NCBI GenBank assembly: GCA_001566295.1
Contig: KQ964248.1
Span: 434,001-498,000, forward strand
Length of the DNA: 64,000 nt
Source: Microdochium bolleyi
Lineage: Eukaryota > Ascomycota > Sordariomycetes > Xylariales > Microdochiaceae
Direction: 5' to 3'
Shown piece by piece: positions 32,995 to 44,699 of the stretch; within the stretch, counting starts at the first letter, position 1, and the number at the start of each line of letters is the position of its first letter. The notes under the pieces were generated by a model that was not told the DNA's origin, made no database searches, and worked only from the letters and a program-made list of their open reading frames with translations. The translations under genes were made by a program, and so were the position numbers.

Positions 32995-34494
32995 TCCGAG
33001 GCAGGCCAGCTGTGATCAGACAGCCATCCAGCAATGGCGGGCCGCAAAGGCATGAAGAGCTTCACTGTTTTTTAAACGAGCTGACGAACAGAGACTATAG
33101 AGCATAGATACCCAATAAAGTCTTTCCGATATTCCACGACAACACGGTTTCCGCTTCCAAAATGTACCTATCCGACCACGCGGCCGACTTGCTAATTGGA
33201 GCCACAACAGGAAACCCTGCGGTGATCGCTTTGTGAGCAGTGTCTTGGGGTGATCATGGGGAGACCAGGCGAAAACATGACTGCCAGTAATTATCTGTTG
33301 AGTGAAGCGCCATGCCGAGAAAATGTCCGCTTTGAACATCGCGCGTTTCCAGTATATTAAGGGTGACAGCGTTGCATTGACGCAGCCGTGCCCCGCGCAG
33401 CATTAGCGCTGTGCCGAAGCCGTGGGAGGGACAGCCCCTGTCAGCTCTAGATCTGGTTGTCATTTGAGGCCACAGCAAGGAGCCACATGCAGTGCTATGA
33501 ACGATACTCAAGCTTAACGGATTAGCTGGAAACTGGACATGGACCGGTAAGTCCCTGTTTCTCTATCTCAGTGTTCAATAAGCGTGCCCTCTTGGACTCA
33601 TCTTTTCCTTCTTGTCTTTGCTTGTTGATGGCTAACATCGGTAAGCGCCGGGGCTGTGGTCTCAGATTCCATGGAGATTGAGGTGGGGCCAATTTCGTCT
33701 AAAGATGAGCGCCTCGAAAAGCAGCAACATCACTGGTATGAAATGAAATCGAGGAACGCGACTGGCCACAGCACATATCTTCCGATCTCGTTCCAACGCC
33801 CGCTCTCTGACTCGTCAGATCACAGCAGTCAGCGAGAGAGTTTATGGGCAACACCATGTGCGGCCACCTCCAGGCACGAGAAACAAAACCATCACAAGCG
33901 GTTTTGCTCAGAATGGGAAAAGCAATGCATCATTTAGACGCTGCCTCAGCGGAGGATCGATGAGATCACCAATCTCGTGCGAAACACATAGACCTTCCCT
34001 TTTGCACAACGCAACGACCTTCCTCCAGCTGGTCCTCCCCAAGCCCCGGCTGCCGGGCCCCCCCCGTTCACACCTAGAAGCGAAGCGGGACGTACCCCGG
34101 CTAGAAACTCCCCCGATGGGGCAAATAGGGCAAATCACCACTCTAACCTCAGACGATGACCCTTTTCCACGATGTCGAGGTGCCTAGACTTCTGGAGGTC
34201 AGTGCGAAGGACATTGTGTGTATATAACTCCCCACCACCCAACTGCCGACTAGCGATGGGAGTATCCGTTGCTCTCCACGATCTACCGTGATCTGCACCC
34301 CAGGCTCTCGTTTCTTCGGCTCGTTACATTCATTTAAACACTTCTCTCGACGACGACGTTCTTTGCTGCCCAGGCCAGCTTCCCATTTACCACTCACTTG
34401 GCTAGTTCCAACCACTCACTCATTCAACACCCCGACACTCCTTATCAAAATCAAAGCCTACAGAAAAAGAAAGAGACAAACGAAATCAACTACA
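32995..34494. promoter_or_regulatory. Intergenic / cutinase promoter region
   Basis: 1.5 kb without a gene. The right part is the cutinase promoter: a TATATAA box at 34221-34227, a CT-rich and then A-rich leader ending in AAATCAACTACAATG. The left part (33000-33900) has only short frames on both strands and a lower GC content by eye. Confidence 0.5.
34221..34227 (+). promoter_or_regulatory. TATA box of the cutinase gene
   Basis: TATATAA, 268 bp upstream of the ATG. A clear TATA box suits a regulated, highly inducible secreted enzyme. Confidence 0.5.
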
Positions 34495-35941
34495 ATGCCT
34501 TCCTTCACCACCAGCACTCTCGTCCTTATCGGCCTCACCGGCTCCGTCCTCGCTGGCCCCATTGGCGTCCTCGAGGCCCGCCAGTTCGGCGGCGGCTCGA
34601 GCACCCGCAATGAGCTGGTCAACAGCAACGGCGCGTGCAAATCGACCATCGTCATCTTTGCCCGCGGCACTACGGAGCCCGGGAACGTGGGCGTTGTCGT
34701 GGGCCCCTCGCTCTTCTCGTCCCTGGGCGGCAAGGTCGGCGGCGATCTGCTGGTTCAGGGCGTCGACTACACTGCGGACTGGAACGGCGCGCTAAGCGGC
34801 GGTGATCAGGCGGGCAGCCAGAAGATGTTAGTTCTTTCCTTCCACTCTTCAGTATCTGTCACCGGATTACTCTACCAGAGACTAGAAACGAGAGCGGCAG
34901 TATTTCGTGCGCCATCTCCAACATGGGAACCTCAAAGCTGACATGAGGAATAGGGCCGACCTCGTCACCCAGGCCGCCACGCAGTGCCCGTCGTCCAGCA
35001 TTGTCATCTCGGGCTACTCGCAGGGGGCCCAGCTCGTACACAACGCCGCGGGCCTGCTCTCGTCCAGCGTGGCGAGCAAGGTCTCGGCAGCCGTCGTCTT
35101 TGGCGACCCCAGTACGTATTTGTCTCCTCCTGCCCCCTCCCTTTCTTGCCCAATCAGTCTTGTCCCCCTTTCCCTTCTCAAAGACATCTCTTCCCACAAG
35201 ATTTAGCTCCGTGCTAATACGAGACGCCAAAAAGACAACGGCCGAGCCATCCGCGGCGTCTCCAAGGTGCTCTCGATCTGCTACACCGACGACAACATCT
35301 GCTCGCGCGGCGGCGGCTCGGGTACCGGCGGTCACACGGCGTACGGCAAGGACGCAGCCAAAGCGGCCGATTTCATCGTGCAGAACTCGGGCAAGCGCGG
35401 CGGTGCGGCTCCGGCTCCGGTCCCGGCGCCGACCACCACTACTGCTGCTCCGATCGAGTCTGCGGTCGCGTTCCCTTCGCCCTCGGATGCTTTCCCCATC
35501 GCCCCCGTTGTACCTACTGGTGCTCCGGTTCTTGCCCCCATCGAGTCTGCGATCGCGTTCCCCTCGCCATCTGACGCTTTCCCTGTCGCCCCTGGTCTGC
35601 CTACCGGTGCTCCCGTACTCGCCCCTGTTGAGTCTGCGATCGCGTTCCCTTCGCCGTCTGACGCTTTCCCCGTCGCCCCCGCTGTGCCCACTGGTGCTCC
35701 CGTGATCGCCCCGGTCGACTCTGCAGTCGCATTCCCTTCGTCCTCTGACGCTTTCCCTACCGCCCCTGCCGCGCCTACTGCTGCTCCCACTGCCGCCCCG
35801 GTTGCTACTCCCGCCCCTGTCCCTGTCCCTGCTCCTGCGCCGGGGACTGGTGCCGGCAGCGGCAATGGTAGGCCTAGCCTTCAGGACTTGATCGACAGGC
35901 TGCTCGCTGCCTGGGGCAAGGGCCGCGGCAAGGGCAACTAG
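34495..35941 (+). CDS. Cutinase with proline-rich repeat tail
   Basis: Secreted serine esterase hydrolysing cutin/polyester bonds. Exons are 34495-34826, 34954-35111 and 35235-35941 (398 aa). Introns have GTTAGT/TAG (branch CTGAC) and GTACGT/AAG borders. The signal peptide is about residues 1-20 (MPSFTTSTLVLIGLTGSVLA). Cutinase blocks present are VIFARGTTEPGNVG (oxyanion region), GYSQG with Ser133, CYTDDNIC with Asp183 between the usual cysteines, and GGHTAYG with His197, so the triad is complete. The usual family length is about 210-230 aa. Here an extra about 165 residues follow: a Pro/Ala/Thr linker, four 29-residue repeats, a second Pro/Ala-rich linker and a basic amphipathic end (LQDLIDRLLAAWGKGRGKGN). 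The tail may act as a wall-anchoring or spacer region, which is inference. Confidence 0.93.
35450..35797 (+). repeat. 87-bp coding minisatellite in the cutinase tail
   Basis: Four in-frame copies of 87 bp (29 residues): 35450-35536, 35537-35623, 35624-35710 and 35711-35797. The unit core is P(I/V)(E/D)SA(V/I)AFPS(P/S)SDAFP, then an APxxPTGAPV-type end. Copies 1-3 are most alike; the fourth has diverged. Confidence 0.9.
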
Positions 35942-37226
35942 AGTTCCATCGCCGGCTCCGAACCCTGAGATCCCCTGATCTTGGTTTCTTGAGAACGGTG
36001 TTTTACGATGTTGTTGTCTGCAGGGCAGACCTAGTGTTGCCATGGCGGCGCACTGTTTTTGTGTCCATAGACTGCTAGCAGAGAAGAGCAATTGAAGAAC
36101 ACCCCAGAGTCGCAAAACAACGTTGACAGGAAGAATATGCCCACAGCTTTGTGTCTAATTCACGCGGTGCCAAGTGTCAGGTTTTGACATGTGTAGTCTT
36201 GCTGAATTGTCCTGTCAAGCCAATCTGATGAAGCTGGAAATGGGTTCACAGGGCGAAGAGGGTATCAGGAGATATTCGGGTCTCGCTCTATACTATATTG
36301 CGAAACGGAGATCGCCGTCTCGAGCGGCCCCTTGAGGGCCCGCCTTCCCCAATTTGCAGCAAGGCTGAGCGACGTCACAACACACATGTGGAAGTCAAGT
36401 GAATCGCAACACAGCGTGTGCTCTGAAACGGACTCATTTAGGTCGTATACCACGTTCTTTCCGGCATGCCACCCCCTTGAGGTCTCACTCTTCTATCGGG
36501 GCCGTCCAGTCCCGCGTGTGAGCTTTGGCTCCAACTCGGAAGCCAGGTGCAACTGACATGCCATGTTGCATGAGGCTCTCTAGAGGTTCGGCAGAGCCGC
36601 CTCGGCTCCCCCAGGGAGGCTGCAGTTGTCAGGTATGATGCTGCCCGGACGATACGGTCCTGAGGCAGATTGGGCGCAAAAGGGCTTCAATGGCCGCAAA
36701 CCTGCTCACGCCCCTGAGTGAGACCGTTCTGGCGCCCGAACCCGCAATTGTCCAGATCGAGCACTCGCAGGTCCCGGGCGCGGCTGCTGATTGGCTGCCC
36801 CGCCACACTCTCTTTCTTGCTAGCCACAGCATGAGCTTGTTTTAAACAGCGTCTTGGAAACATCCGACAAAGAGCGTGAATCGCGATGCATAACTTGCTC
36901 ATCGATGTGTTGCTTTATAGAGCAGCTTCCGCATGCTGATTTGGTGTTCGAGCTGTGCTCAGATTGTGCTGATAGACCCCGCATAGTATCCCACACTGAC
37001 TTAGGACAAAGACTTGCACAAGCCTGTCCAACAAGGTTGTTTGACCTACCACGCATCTGGCCATCAAGGTCTCAAAGAAGGACATCACAAGACTCCAGAA
37101 CCAAGACTGCATCACTGTCTGTTTCCATCGCAGACCCTGAATCTCGTCATCCTATCTCGAGCAGCATCCTCCACAACAGCAAAACGAAACAAAACAAAAC
37201 ACATCAGTCCATAATCGACAGCAGCC
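35942..37226. other. Intergenic
   Basis: No gene is supported. The left end is the cutinase 3' UTR. From about 37000 the sequence becomes A/C-rich with AAAACGAAACAAAACAAAAC just upstream of the next ATG, like a fungal leader. A 188-codon frame starting at 36854 overlaps the next gene in a different frame and has no protein character. Confidence 0.45.
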
Positions 37227-38057
37227 ATGTGCGGAGGAAGCTGCGACACACCGAGAGCGTCCCTAGGCGGCGCCCTCGTCGTCCTAAGACCACCGCCGCC
37301 ACCACAAAAAGAGACGACAGCAGCAAAGGCAACGCAGGGAAGCAAGCCATACCACACAGCAGCCTGTTATCCGCCATCGCCACCGCTCTCACCGGGCCGC
37401 GAGGACGCCAGCAGCCATGAGGAACCGCCACCGACAGAATCTAACCCCGGGCCGGTCCCGTTCTCGGGCTCGCTCGTCTTCCACAACATCGCCTCCTCAG
37501 CACAGAGCAACAACAGCCCAGCGAACATGGCGACGCATGTAACCTTCACACCAGACACACCAGACAGAACAGCCGCTACACCGTCACCGGCCGAGGAGGA
37601 CGGCGGCGGCGGCAGGGACAAGACCGAGTATACAGTCCAAATCCACGCCTCGGGCAACCTCCTCGACCCAGCAGCCGCCAGCCCCGTGCTGCACACCCTC
37701 CACGGCCTCTTACACACCCACTCCCACTCCCACCACCAACCACAATCACGACAACAACAGCAACAACAACAACAACAGCAAGTACCACAGCCCCTCTTGA
37801 CGCCCCTCGAGATCGGCGTCGGCGGGGCCGGCATCATCGGCCGGCGCGTGACGGTCTGGTGGCAGCAGCGTACTCCGCCTCGTTCACCGCCATCGCCTCC
37901 AACAACACAGTCAGCGCTGCACAGAACCATCGCCTCGCCACTCCTACCAGCCCCAGATGACACACGGAGCAGCAGCAGCAGCAGGACTGAAAAGACGACA
38001 ACAGTGACGGAGGAGGAAAGGGTGCTGGTGGCCGAGGGGATCATCGGGTTCAATTGA
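37227..38057 (+). CDS. Hypothetical low-complexity protein
   Basis: 276 aa, not recognised. The protein is rich in Pro, Thr, Ser, Ala and Gln, with HTHSHSHHQPQSRQ followed by ten Gln, a Gly-rich patch (PLEIGVGGAGIIGRR) and a Ser run (RSSSSSRTEK). It ends EERVLVAEGIIGFN. No signal peptide or membrane segment. Support for being real is an A-rich leader right before the ATG, open length and a sensible end. Against it, composition is simple and the opposite strand is also open (37367-38053). An internal start at MATHVTFTPDTPD (37527) is possible. Treat as a candidate gene. Confidence 0.45.
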   Translation: MCGGSCDTPRASLGGALVVLRPPPPPQKETTAAKATQGSKPYHTAACYPPSPPLSPGREDASSHEEPPPTESNPGPVPFSGSLVFHNIASSAQSNNSPANMATHVTFTPDTPDRTAATPSPAEEDGGGGRDKTEYTVQIHASGNLLDPAAASPVLHTLHGLLHTHSHSHHQPQSRQQQQQQQQQQVPQPLLTPLEIGVGGAGIIGRRVTVWWQQRTPPRSPPSPPTTQSALHRTIASPLLPAPDDTRSSSSSRTEKTTTVTEEERVLVAEGIIGFN

Positions 38058-38530
38058 CTACCTCCGCACCTCTCGGCAGCGCCGCGTGTTCTTCTCCGGA
38101 GCTCGTTGTGAGCTGTGGGAGGCAGAGACAGAGGGGGAGGCAGCGACGATATGGAGAGAAGCCAGGGGGCAAAGGCACCTATGCATACATATGATCAATC
38201 CACATACTGCGAGATATGCTATAACATCAGCGGGCGTTTATGCAAACGAATTCTTTTTTCTTCCCCAACGCTTCATATGAGTGGATTGGCTCTTACAAGC
38301 CTTCGCTTTATTCCTTCTGTATTTGTATTTCATCTATGAATGGTATCACGTGCAAACCTCAAAAGCTCGGTTCGGATTCTATAAATGGGCTCTGCGCACC
38401 CTTGACAGCAACAGCAGCGAAAGTCTACCCTTGGCCACGGGGCCGGATATCTTCTTTCTCCCCAAAATCGAGCCTCTTATGATCACGAGCTCTTCGGACA
38501 GATCGACCTCCGCAAGCTCTAGCCCGCCGT
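38058..38530. other. Intergenic, convergent 3' ends
   Basis: Between the hypothetical gene (plus) and FHIP (minus). A/T-richer sequence compatible with two 3' UTRs; nothing else is seen. Confidence 0.45.
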
Positions 38531-41500
38531 CTAGGCAAACTTGATCTCGTTGAACATGCTCCCCCGGACCTGCACGAGGCCGGCGAGCTCGAACAGGAAA
38601 GACTGTAGGACAATCACGTTCGTGATGACGTGCGACACCGTGACCTCCTTCTCACCGGCGGGTGTGCTCGCGCCTGTCGCACCCGGAGCTTCAGCCTCGA
38701 GTTCGGCATCTTGGTCGTCAGCAGATTGTTCTGCTCGCACTTCTTTCGTCTCGTCCCCGACGGTCGGAGATTGCGGACTGGTCTCAACTATGGTGGGAGC
38801 CTCAGCGCCTGAGTCCGTACTGGAAACGACGGCACCAGTCTCGTCCACCGTGCTCTCGACAGAAGTCTCAACGGTGAGAGGCTTGCCACCCTTGAACCGC
38901 AACGGTATTGCCTCCATCTTCCATGACGGGAGCCCGACTTTACGTCCCAGAATCTCCTGATCGATAGCCGCAAAAGCCTCGATTTGGCTAGCCGGGATAG
39001 ACGATGCAGCTGCGTCCAGGCTATGCCCTTCGTTATGCACCAGCGGCGACCTCGACCTCAGCCGACTGTCCTTGGTTGGTGTCTCATGCTCGGACCGGCC
39101 GTCTCTGGGAGTACTAGGCAGTGGCTTATTAGGCGTGCCAAAAAGGCTGCTGCCCAGAGTATTGTCACGTCGCCCGCGTGGGCTGGAGGATCGACTTTTG
39201 GTAGGCGTGCCCAGCTCAGACAATATCCTCTGCGCGAGACCTTCCAGCGCACTAGGCCGGGAGGGCGACGCTGCACGAGAGCTGCTGAGAGGTGTCTGAT
39301 CATGGCCTGGTGTTGCCGACTTTGACGGGACCGGGGGCGGCTCGGGGGCGAGGACGGCACCGGCTGTCTGGAAGGCGTCTCGCCGCTGCTGGAGGAGGTC
39401 ATCGAAACGTGGTATAGACTGTCGGTAAGACTCGACCTGACCTGCCAAGGCTTCGAGCGTCTTCAGGGTTCGTGGTAGCGACGAGGACTGCCATCTCGGA
39501 TACCTGCGGCACTTTGCGATGGCCCGGAGCGTATCCAACTCACTGGGAGCTTCGGGCTCATCTTCTTCGTCGTCTTGCTCCTCATCACCGCTAGCTTCAT
39601 CCTTCCGTGTTGACTCAGTAGGCGGCACGAGGTCTTCACTGTCCTCGCCATCAAACACATACTTCGCAGGATGACGCAACAGCCACCCTTCAATACCGAT
39701 ATGTCCACATACCGCCAGATCAAGGAGTGCCTCAGTGACAGACAAGTTGGTCTCGATAGAGTTGACGAAGAAGTTTTCGAATATGTCCATCATCGAGTTG
39801 AGTATAGGGTCCTCCAGGCGGAGAGTGTGTGGTGGCACCTCTCTTGGCGCCCCTGGAACATTCTCAGAGCTAACCGGAGCTTTGTGACTGTTGGCAGCTA
39901 GTTGAGGCGCGACCAGTTTCAATGAGCATGGATGGCTCTCCACTCTAGTCATGCTGTCCTTGAGGATGGCTTCATATATGTCGTCCAAGAATTCCTGGGG
40001 TCCGCCCAACGAGGTTGCCAGGGCTGTGATGAACTCGACCTCTTGCTGGTGGGCGCCCACAGTGCGCTGCGATGTGTGCGGATTGACAGCTTCAGTATGA
40101 AGAAGAGTGACGATGGCGTAGCGGTGATGTCGCTTAAGAATCGCGGCTAGCAGTTGCAAGGTCACTGAGACGGTCTGCTGATTTCGCGACTTGAGACAAG
40201 ACTGGATCAGGTCAACCAGGTTGAAAAGTAGCGGCTCATATGTGGATTCGACCTTGGCGGCAACCATGCTGGCTAGGTCCATCGACTTGCGTTTCCGTGC
40301 TGCGCTGATCGATGGGTCTGTGCTTATGGTCCTTGAGCTGTCCCGGTCTGGCAGAGCAAGTAGATAGTGAAGGATCAGGTTGATCATGTCTGGATGGTCC
40401 AGGGCCTCCAGTATTCGTCGGAGGTAGGTGAGGACAGCGACTGATGAGCCGCCATCAACATCTGACGACTCGAGGAGAGATGGGTAACTAGAAATATCAC
40501 TGGTGTCAGTGCTGAGTGTCTGTGCTTGTGCCTTTTGCGACTCACAGTAGTTGTTGGAGGAAAATGATCTGGAAGTGCTCCAGTAATGTCGACTTGATCT
40601 CGACGGAACGACAGTGGTTCAAAACATCCTGCCAGAATGCCAAATGGGACAGGAAGGTCTCCAGGTGAAGCTGGAAGTCAGGGCTGCAAGAGCTGACGAT
40701 CTCGTACGTCGTCTCCGGGTGCTGGTAATCCGACAAGGCTAGAATGGCAGGTAGGTCCTGCGTGGGATGGTCGATGACGAGCTTGCGGCTGAGCTGGCTG
40801 TAGAGCGCCCCAAGGCCTGTTGCCATCAAGGTCGATAGATCGCTTTCCACGATCCACTGCTCCAGGGCCGCTGAGCTTGAAGCCGCCTCAATCACGTACA
40901 GCAAGCCAGTCCGGGCAAAGTCGCCGATCTTACCCTCGTGGTGGATGTAGTCCATCAGCAGATAGAACAACGGAAAATCTTGCTTCTGCGTCCTGCCCTC
41001 GAACCGTTCTCGGTCGTCTTTGAATTTCTCCGGGTTCGACTGTGGGCCCGGGCCCGTTGTCTTGAACCAAGTCGGCAAGATCTCGGGCTCGAGGCGAATC
41101 TTCGTGGTGATGTTGAAAGCCAGCTCAACGACCCTGACTTCTGTGTCTGAGCCCAGCCGGATGCTGTTCTGGCCAGTAATCCGAACCAGCAGATTGGTAA
41201 GACTGCCCGCGAACGCATCATTCTCCACAAATGCCTCCTCCTCGCTCTCGATCAGGGTCGCGAAGAAGAGCACGGCCTCCTTTATGATCCACTCGTTGTA
41301 CGAGGAAGTCGCGATCTTGGCAATCGGGATGTATATTTGTTTGGTCGCACAGAAGGAGATGCAGGGATGTGGTAGCGGTCGTCTCGATTCGTCGGTGAGG
41401 ATGTTGGTGAGCTCCTGCAGGCGCATCTCAATGGTCTCGGCAGCATCGACATCCTTGGTGAGATTCGAAGAGATGCGCCAGGCGTGGAGGAGTTGGCTGT

Positions 41501-41679
41501 ACTCCTTCTCGAAGCGCTGGCGACGCCGGACAGGATCTCGGGCGGCATCCTTGGCAGAAGGCCGCGAGGAGAGCGGCGTGTTGGCTATAAGGCGCGTCCA
41601 CTATGAGCGGGGACGGAGTGAAGGTCAGCAACAGAGGCCGTGGAACAGATGGAGGAAGTGCTGGACTCACGAAGTCCAT
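38531..41679 (-). CDS. fhipA: FHIP (FTS/Hook-interacting, RAI16-like) protein
   Basis: Exons on the minus strand are 41679-41671 (9 nt, MDF only), 41600-40546 and 40487-38531, total 1006 aa. Introns of 70 and 58 bp both have GTGAGT, CTGAC branch sites and TAG acceptors. The joined start MDF-WTRLIANTPLSSR is the typical family N-terminus. The RAI16-like domain covers roughly residues 30-430 (ISFCATKQIYIPIAKI, FPLFYLLMDYIHHEGKIGDFARTGLLYVIEA, LGALYSQLSRKL). The C-terminal 450 residues are disordered, acidic and Ser/Pro-rich, ending SFLFELAGLVQVRGSMFNEIKFA. In Aspergillus FhipA works with FTS and HookA to link early endosomes to dynein on microtubules; the same role is inferred here. An alternative reading as a SAPS phosphatase subunit was rejected. 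Confidence 0.9.
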
Positions 41680-42661
41680 TTTGGCGTCGGGACCAGCATT
41701 GCTGGTGGCTGAGAGGCGTGGAAGAGTCCTGCTCGACCTTGGAGCTGGGGACAGCTGTTGGGCGTGGACCCCACGGCGCTGTCTTGGGTGTCTTGTCGAT
41801 CCGGGTCGTCTCGAGGAAGGTCAGCCCGCGTGGGCACACTTGTCGGTGTCGTCTCAAGAGCTTCTGGAACCCTGCCGGCCAATGCGGAAGTTGCTGCGCG
41901 GAACGAGACGTGGGGATGTTGTCCGGTCGTGAGGCCGAGCTGCAAAAGGGGAGCTGCTGCTGCAAGGGTCCATCCAGCAGCCTTGGGCCATTGTCCACCC
42001 GGTGGGGCCCTGGAACCCCACTACTAAGGTAAGGTACCTTGAGGTACTCCGTACCTGGACGGGTGTCAAGGTCACCTGCAGCGTTCCTGCCATACATGTG
42101 TCGAATACGTCTCCGTCACCGCAGCCCGACTCTTTGAGTCTTCCAAGTGCAACCAGTCATGGCATATGAGACACCGCGCGGATCACACGGACAGCCGGTG
42201 CATTCAGCAATCGACCGGCTGGAATGCTTGAACAAAGAACGACACGGCCCTCCTTTGGCTGGAGCACACGGCAGCTGTGCCAAGACCGAGACACCATCGC
42301 ACAAGACGCCCTCATTGGCCAGTATGCGGCCCGTGCCAGCCAATGACAGCGCCAGGGCGCTCCTTCAGCGGCTGAGCGCTGGAGCATGGCGGCGATGGCG
42401 GCGGCCAGCTGCGGATCCCAGGCAGGAGCGACCGCCAATTGCTCCTTCTCCAGCAAACTCCCTGCAGATGGCGTGCATGTGACGATCCAGTCCAGCCCGC
42501 ATACTTCTTGGCCGTGTCGCCTCCGTGCCCTTTCTTGCCTTTTTGCGTCTTGACACACCTGGCACCCATCACCAGCAGAGTCCTGCAACGCCGGATGCTT
42601 CTCTCTCTGGACTGAACCCGCGGCGACCACGGCCGGGGTCGACCAGAATCCTACAAGCACC
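41680..42661. promoter_or_regulatory. Divergent promoter region FHIP / lipase-like
   Basis: 982 bp between the two ATGs. It includes a palindrome-rich patch at about 42025-42060 (AAGGTAAGGTACCTTGAGGTACTCCGTACC) of a kind also seen near 51575 and 55035. Other open frames on both strands look like chance. Confidence 0.5.
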
Positions 42662-44539
42662 ATGGGCTTCTTCGACAAGAACAAGAAACCGAAACGGTCT
42701 GCCAGCGGCGACGCTCCCCCGTCCAAGGTCGACCACTTGGGATATAGTGTGCCCGCCGCGCCTCAACACATCCCGCACGGGAAGCCACCATTTCCTCTGT
42801 GTCCGCCTCCGCCGAGGCACGATGTAAACCTCCATCCTCACCCGGGATCGCCTCCGGTCATTGTGAATCAGCACTACTACCTGAATGCTCCGCCGCCGCA
42901 GTGCAACGCACCCCAGCGCCAACCCAGCCCTTACATGCACAGCAATGCCTCGTCGACACTGAACAAGCTTGGGCTCGGCTCGGCCGTCAACCTGGCAAAC
43001 GAGCTGATACCCACGACCATGGGCCACCAGTTCAGCGACGGGCTTCCTCGCTGGCACTGCTACGGCTCCCAGCTTCTTAATCAGAGTGCCGCAATGTACG
43101 ATCAGTTTGCCGGCATGTTTGGAGACGTCATCTCACTTATCGACCGTGACAACTACACCGGCAACGAGAACGCACTGTTCATGTATCAGCAGCCGGCCCC
43201 GCCACCCGTGCAGTCACCCCCACAGCTTCCGGAGAAGAAGTCAAAAGACTCGTCCAAGTCGTCGAGACTGAAAGGGGTCGCTGGCACACCTACAGTGGTC
43301 GTCGCGGACTGCGTGGTCCCCGGCGGGTATTTCTCCAAAGTGGAGTACTATGCGAACTCGAGGCTGCCCATGGATTTGAGGCCCTTGCGACTGTGAGTTT
43401 CACTGTGTGGCATGACTTGGTCTGTGGCTGACGACTTCGCTCTGAAGGTATATTCCGACATATCCATTGCTCTGCTTGGCTGCGCAGTATGCTGAGCGGG
43501 TCTACGATAAGCCGACAGGAGGGGAGAGCAACGCCCACGTCAATGCCGACTGGAAGACCGGAGCCAAAGCCATGTGCATCAAGTCCGTGCCCATGGATCA
43601 CATGAACACGATCGTCTTCGCCATCCGGGGCACAGCCAGCTTCATGGACTGGGCAGTCAATCTCAACACTGCTCCAACCACGCCAAAGGGATTTTTGGTG
43701 AGCTGAGCTTTCTGAGGCGCTGATGCCACTAGCTAACATTGGTACAGGATGACCCTAGCAATTTCTGCCACGCAGGGTTTCTGAGTGTGGCTCGCAAGAT
43801 GATTGCTCCCGTGGCCGCACGGTTACGGCAGATGCTCGAGGAGGACCCGCGGCGAGCGTCGTACTCATTGTTGATCACAGGCCATAGTGCTGGTGGTGCA
43901 GTTGCGGCTCTTTTGTATTCGCACATGCTCTCGACTTCGAAATCTGCCTCCTCCGAGTTGAACACCCTGACATCGTTCTTCAAGCGGGTACACTGTGTTA
44001 CCTTTGGTGCCCCGCCCATCTCGCTGCGGCCGCTCGAAAAGCCACAACGTCACGAGTTGAGGAAGTCATTGTTTCTCAGCTTCATCAACGAGGGCGATCC
44101 TGTCACCCGAGCGGACCGGGCCTACGTCAAGAGTCTGTTTGAACTGTTCGCGGCGCCAACACCAAAGGACAAGCCACGTTCTTCGTCAAGCTCCAAGACC
44201 AGCAGTGGCAGGTCCAGTGACAAGAAGTCCTCTTCCTCGAAGCAGTCTTCAAACCCGAGTCTGTCCAAGCGTACGAATGTCACCTGGAAGGTCCCGGCAT
44301 GCACACTCAGCAATGCGGGCCGGCTGGTCGTGCTGCGATCCGGAAACCCCGACTCGCGAGTTCGACGGACGAAGACTGTGGAGGAGCGACTCAACGAGGG
44401 CGTAGTGGCGCAGGTTGTGACGGACGACCAGCTGCGAGATGTAATCTGGGGAGATCCAGTCTGCCACGTCATGAAGCTCTATTCAGGGCGAATAGAAGTG
44501 TTGGCTGTCGGAGCTGTGACTGGAAAGCTAGGACCATGA
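42662..44539 (+). CDS. Class-3 lipase-like protein, cytosolic type
   Basis: Exons are 42662-43392, 43448-43697 and 43748-44539, 590 aa. Introns of 55 and 50 bp have GTGAGT/AAG and GTGAGC/CAG borders, with CTGAC and CTAAC branch sites. No signal peptide: it begins MGFFDKNKKPKRS, basic and disordered, with a Pro-rich region to about 85 (PPPPRHDVNLHPHPG). The alpha/beta-hydrolase part has NTIVFAIRGTASFMDWAVNL (oxyanion strand), LLITGHSAGG (Ser374 nucleophile), FINEGDPVT (Asp444) and DPVCHVMKLYS (His567), so a full catalytic triad is present. A Ser/Lys-rich insertion lies between Asp and His (about 465-510). The family includes diacylglycerol-lipase-like enzymes; substrate not determined. Ends 160 bp from the convergent F-box gene. 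Confidence 0.85.
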
Positions 44540-44699
44540 GGACCAAAACACGGGCATGGCCACTGCCAGCAGGAACTGGCAAATGGCAGAGGATGCAGAC
44601 TCCCACGACTTTCACGACGGCGCTCGAAAGGGCCATTTAGACCACGATATGATACCATTTGTTGTACTTTTTAGAACAATACCAGATATAATACCTATA

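Noticed and set aside
34859..36115. 418-codon open frame opposite the cutinase
   Set aside because: It is the antisense of the cutinase exons and repeat tail; its Arg/Gly/Asp-rich repeats mirror the 87-bp minisatellite. Splice sites and the catalytic triad support the plus strand.
38531..41679. SAPS-domain (SIT4-associated) protein
   Set aside because: Disordered acidic C-terminus suggested it at first, but the MDFW start and the FPLFYLLMDYIHHEGKIGDFARTGLLYV block fit RAI16/FHIP.
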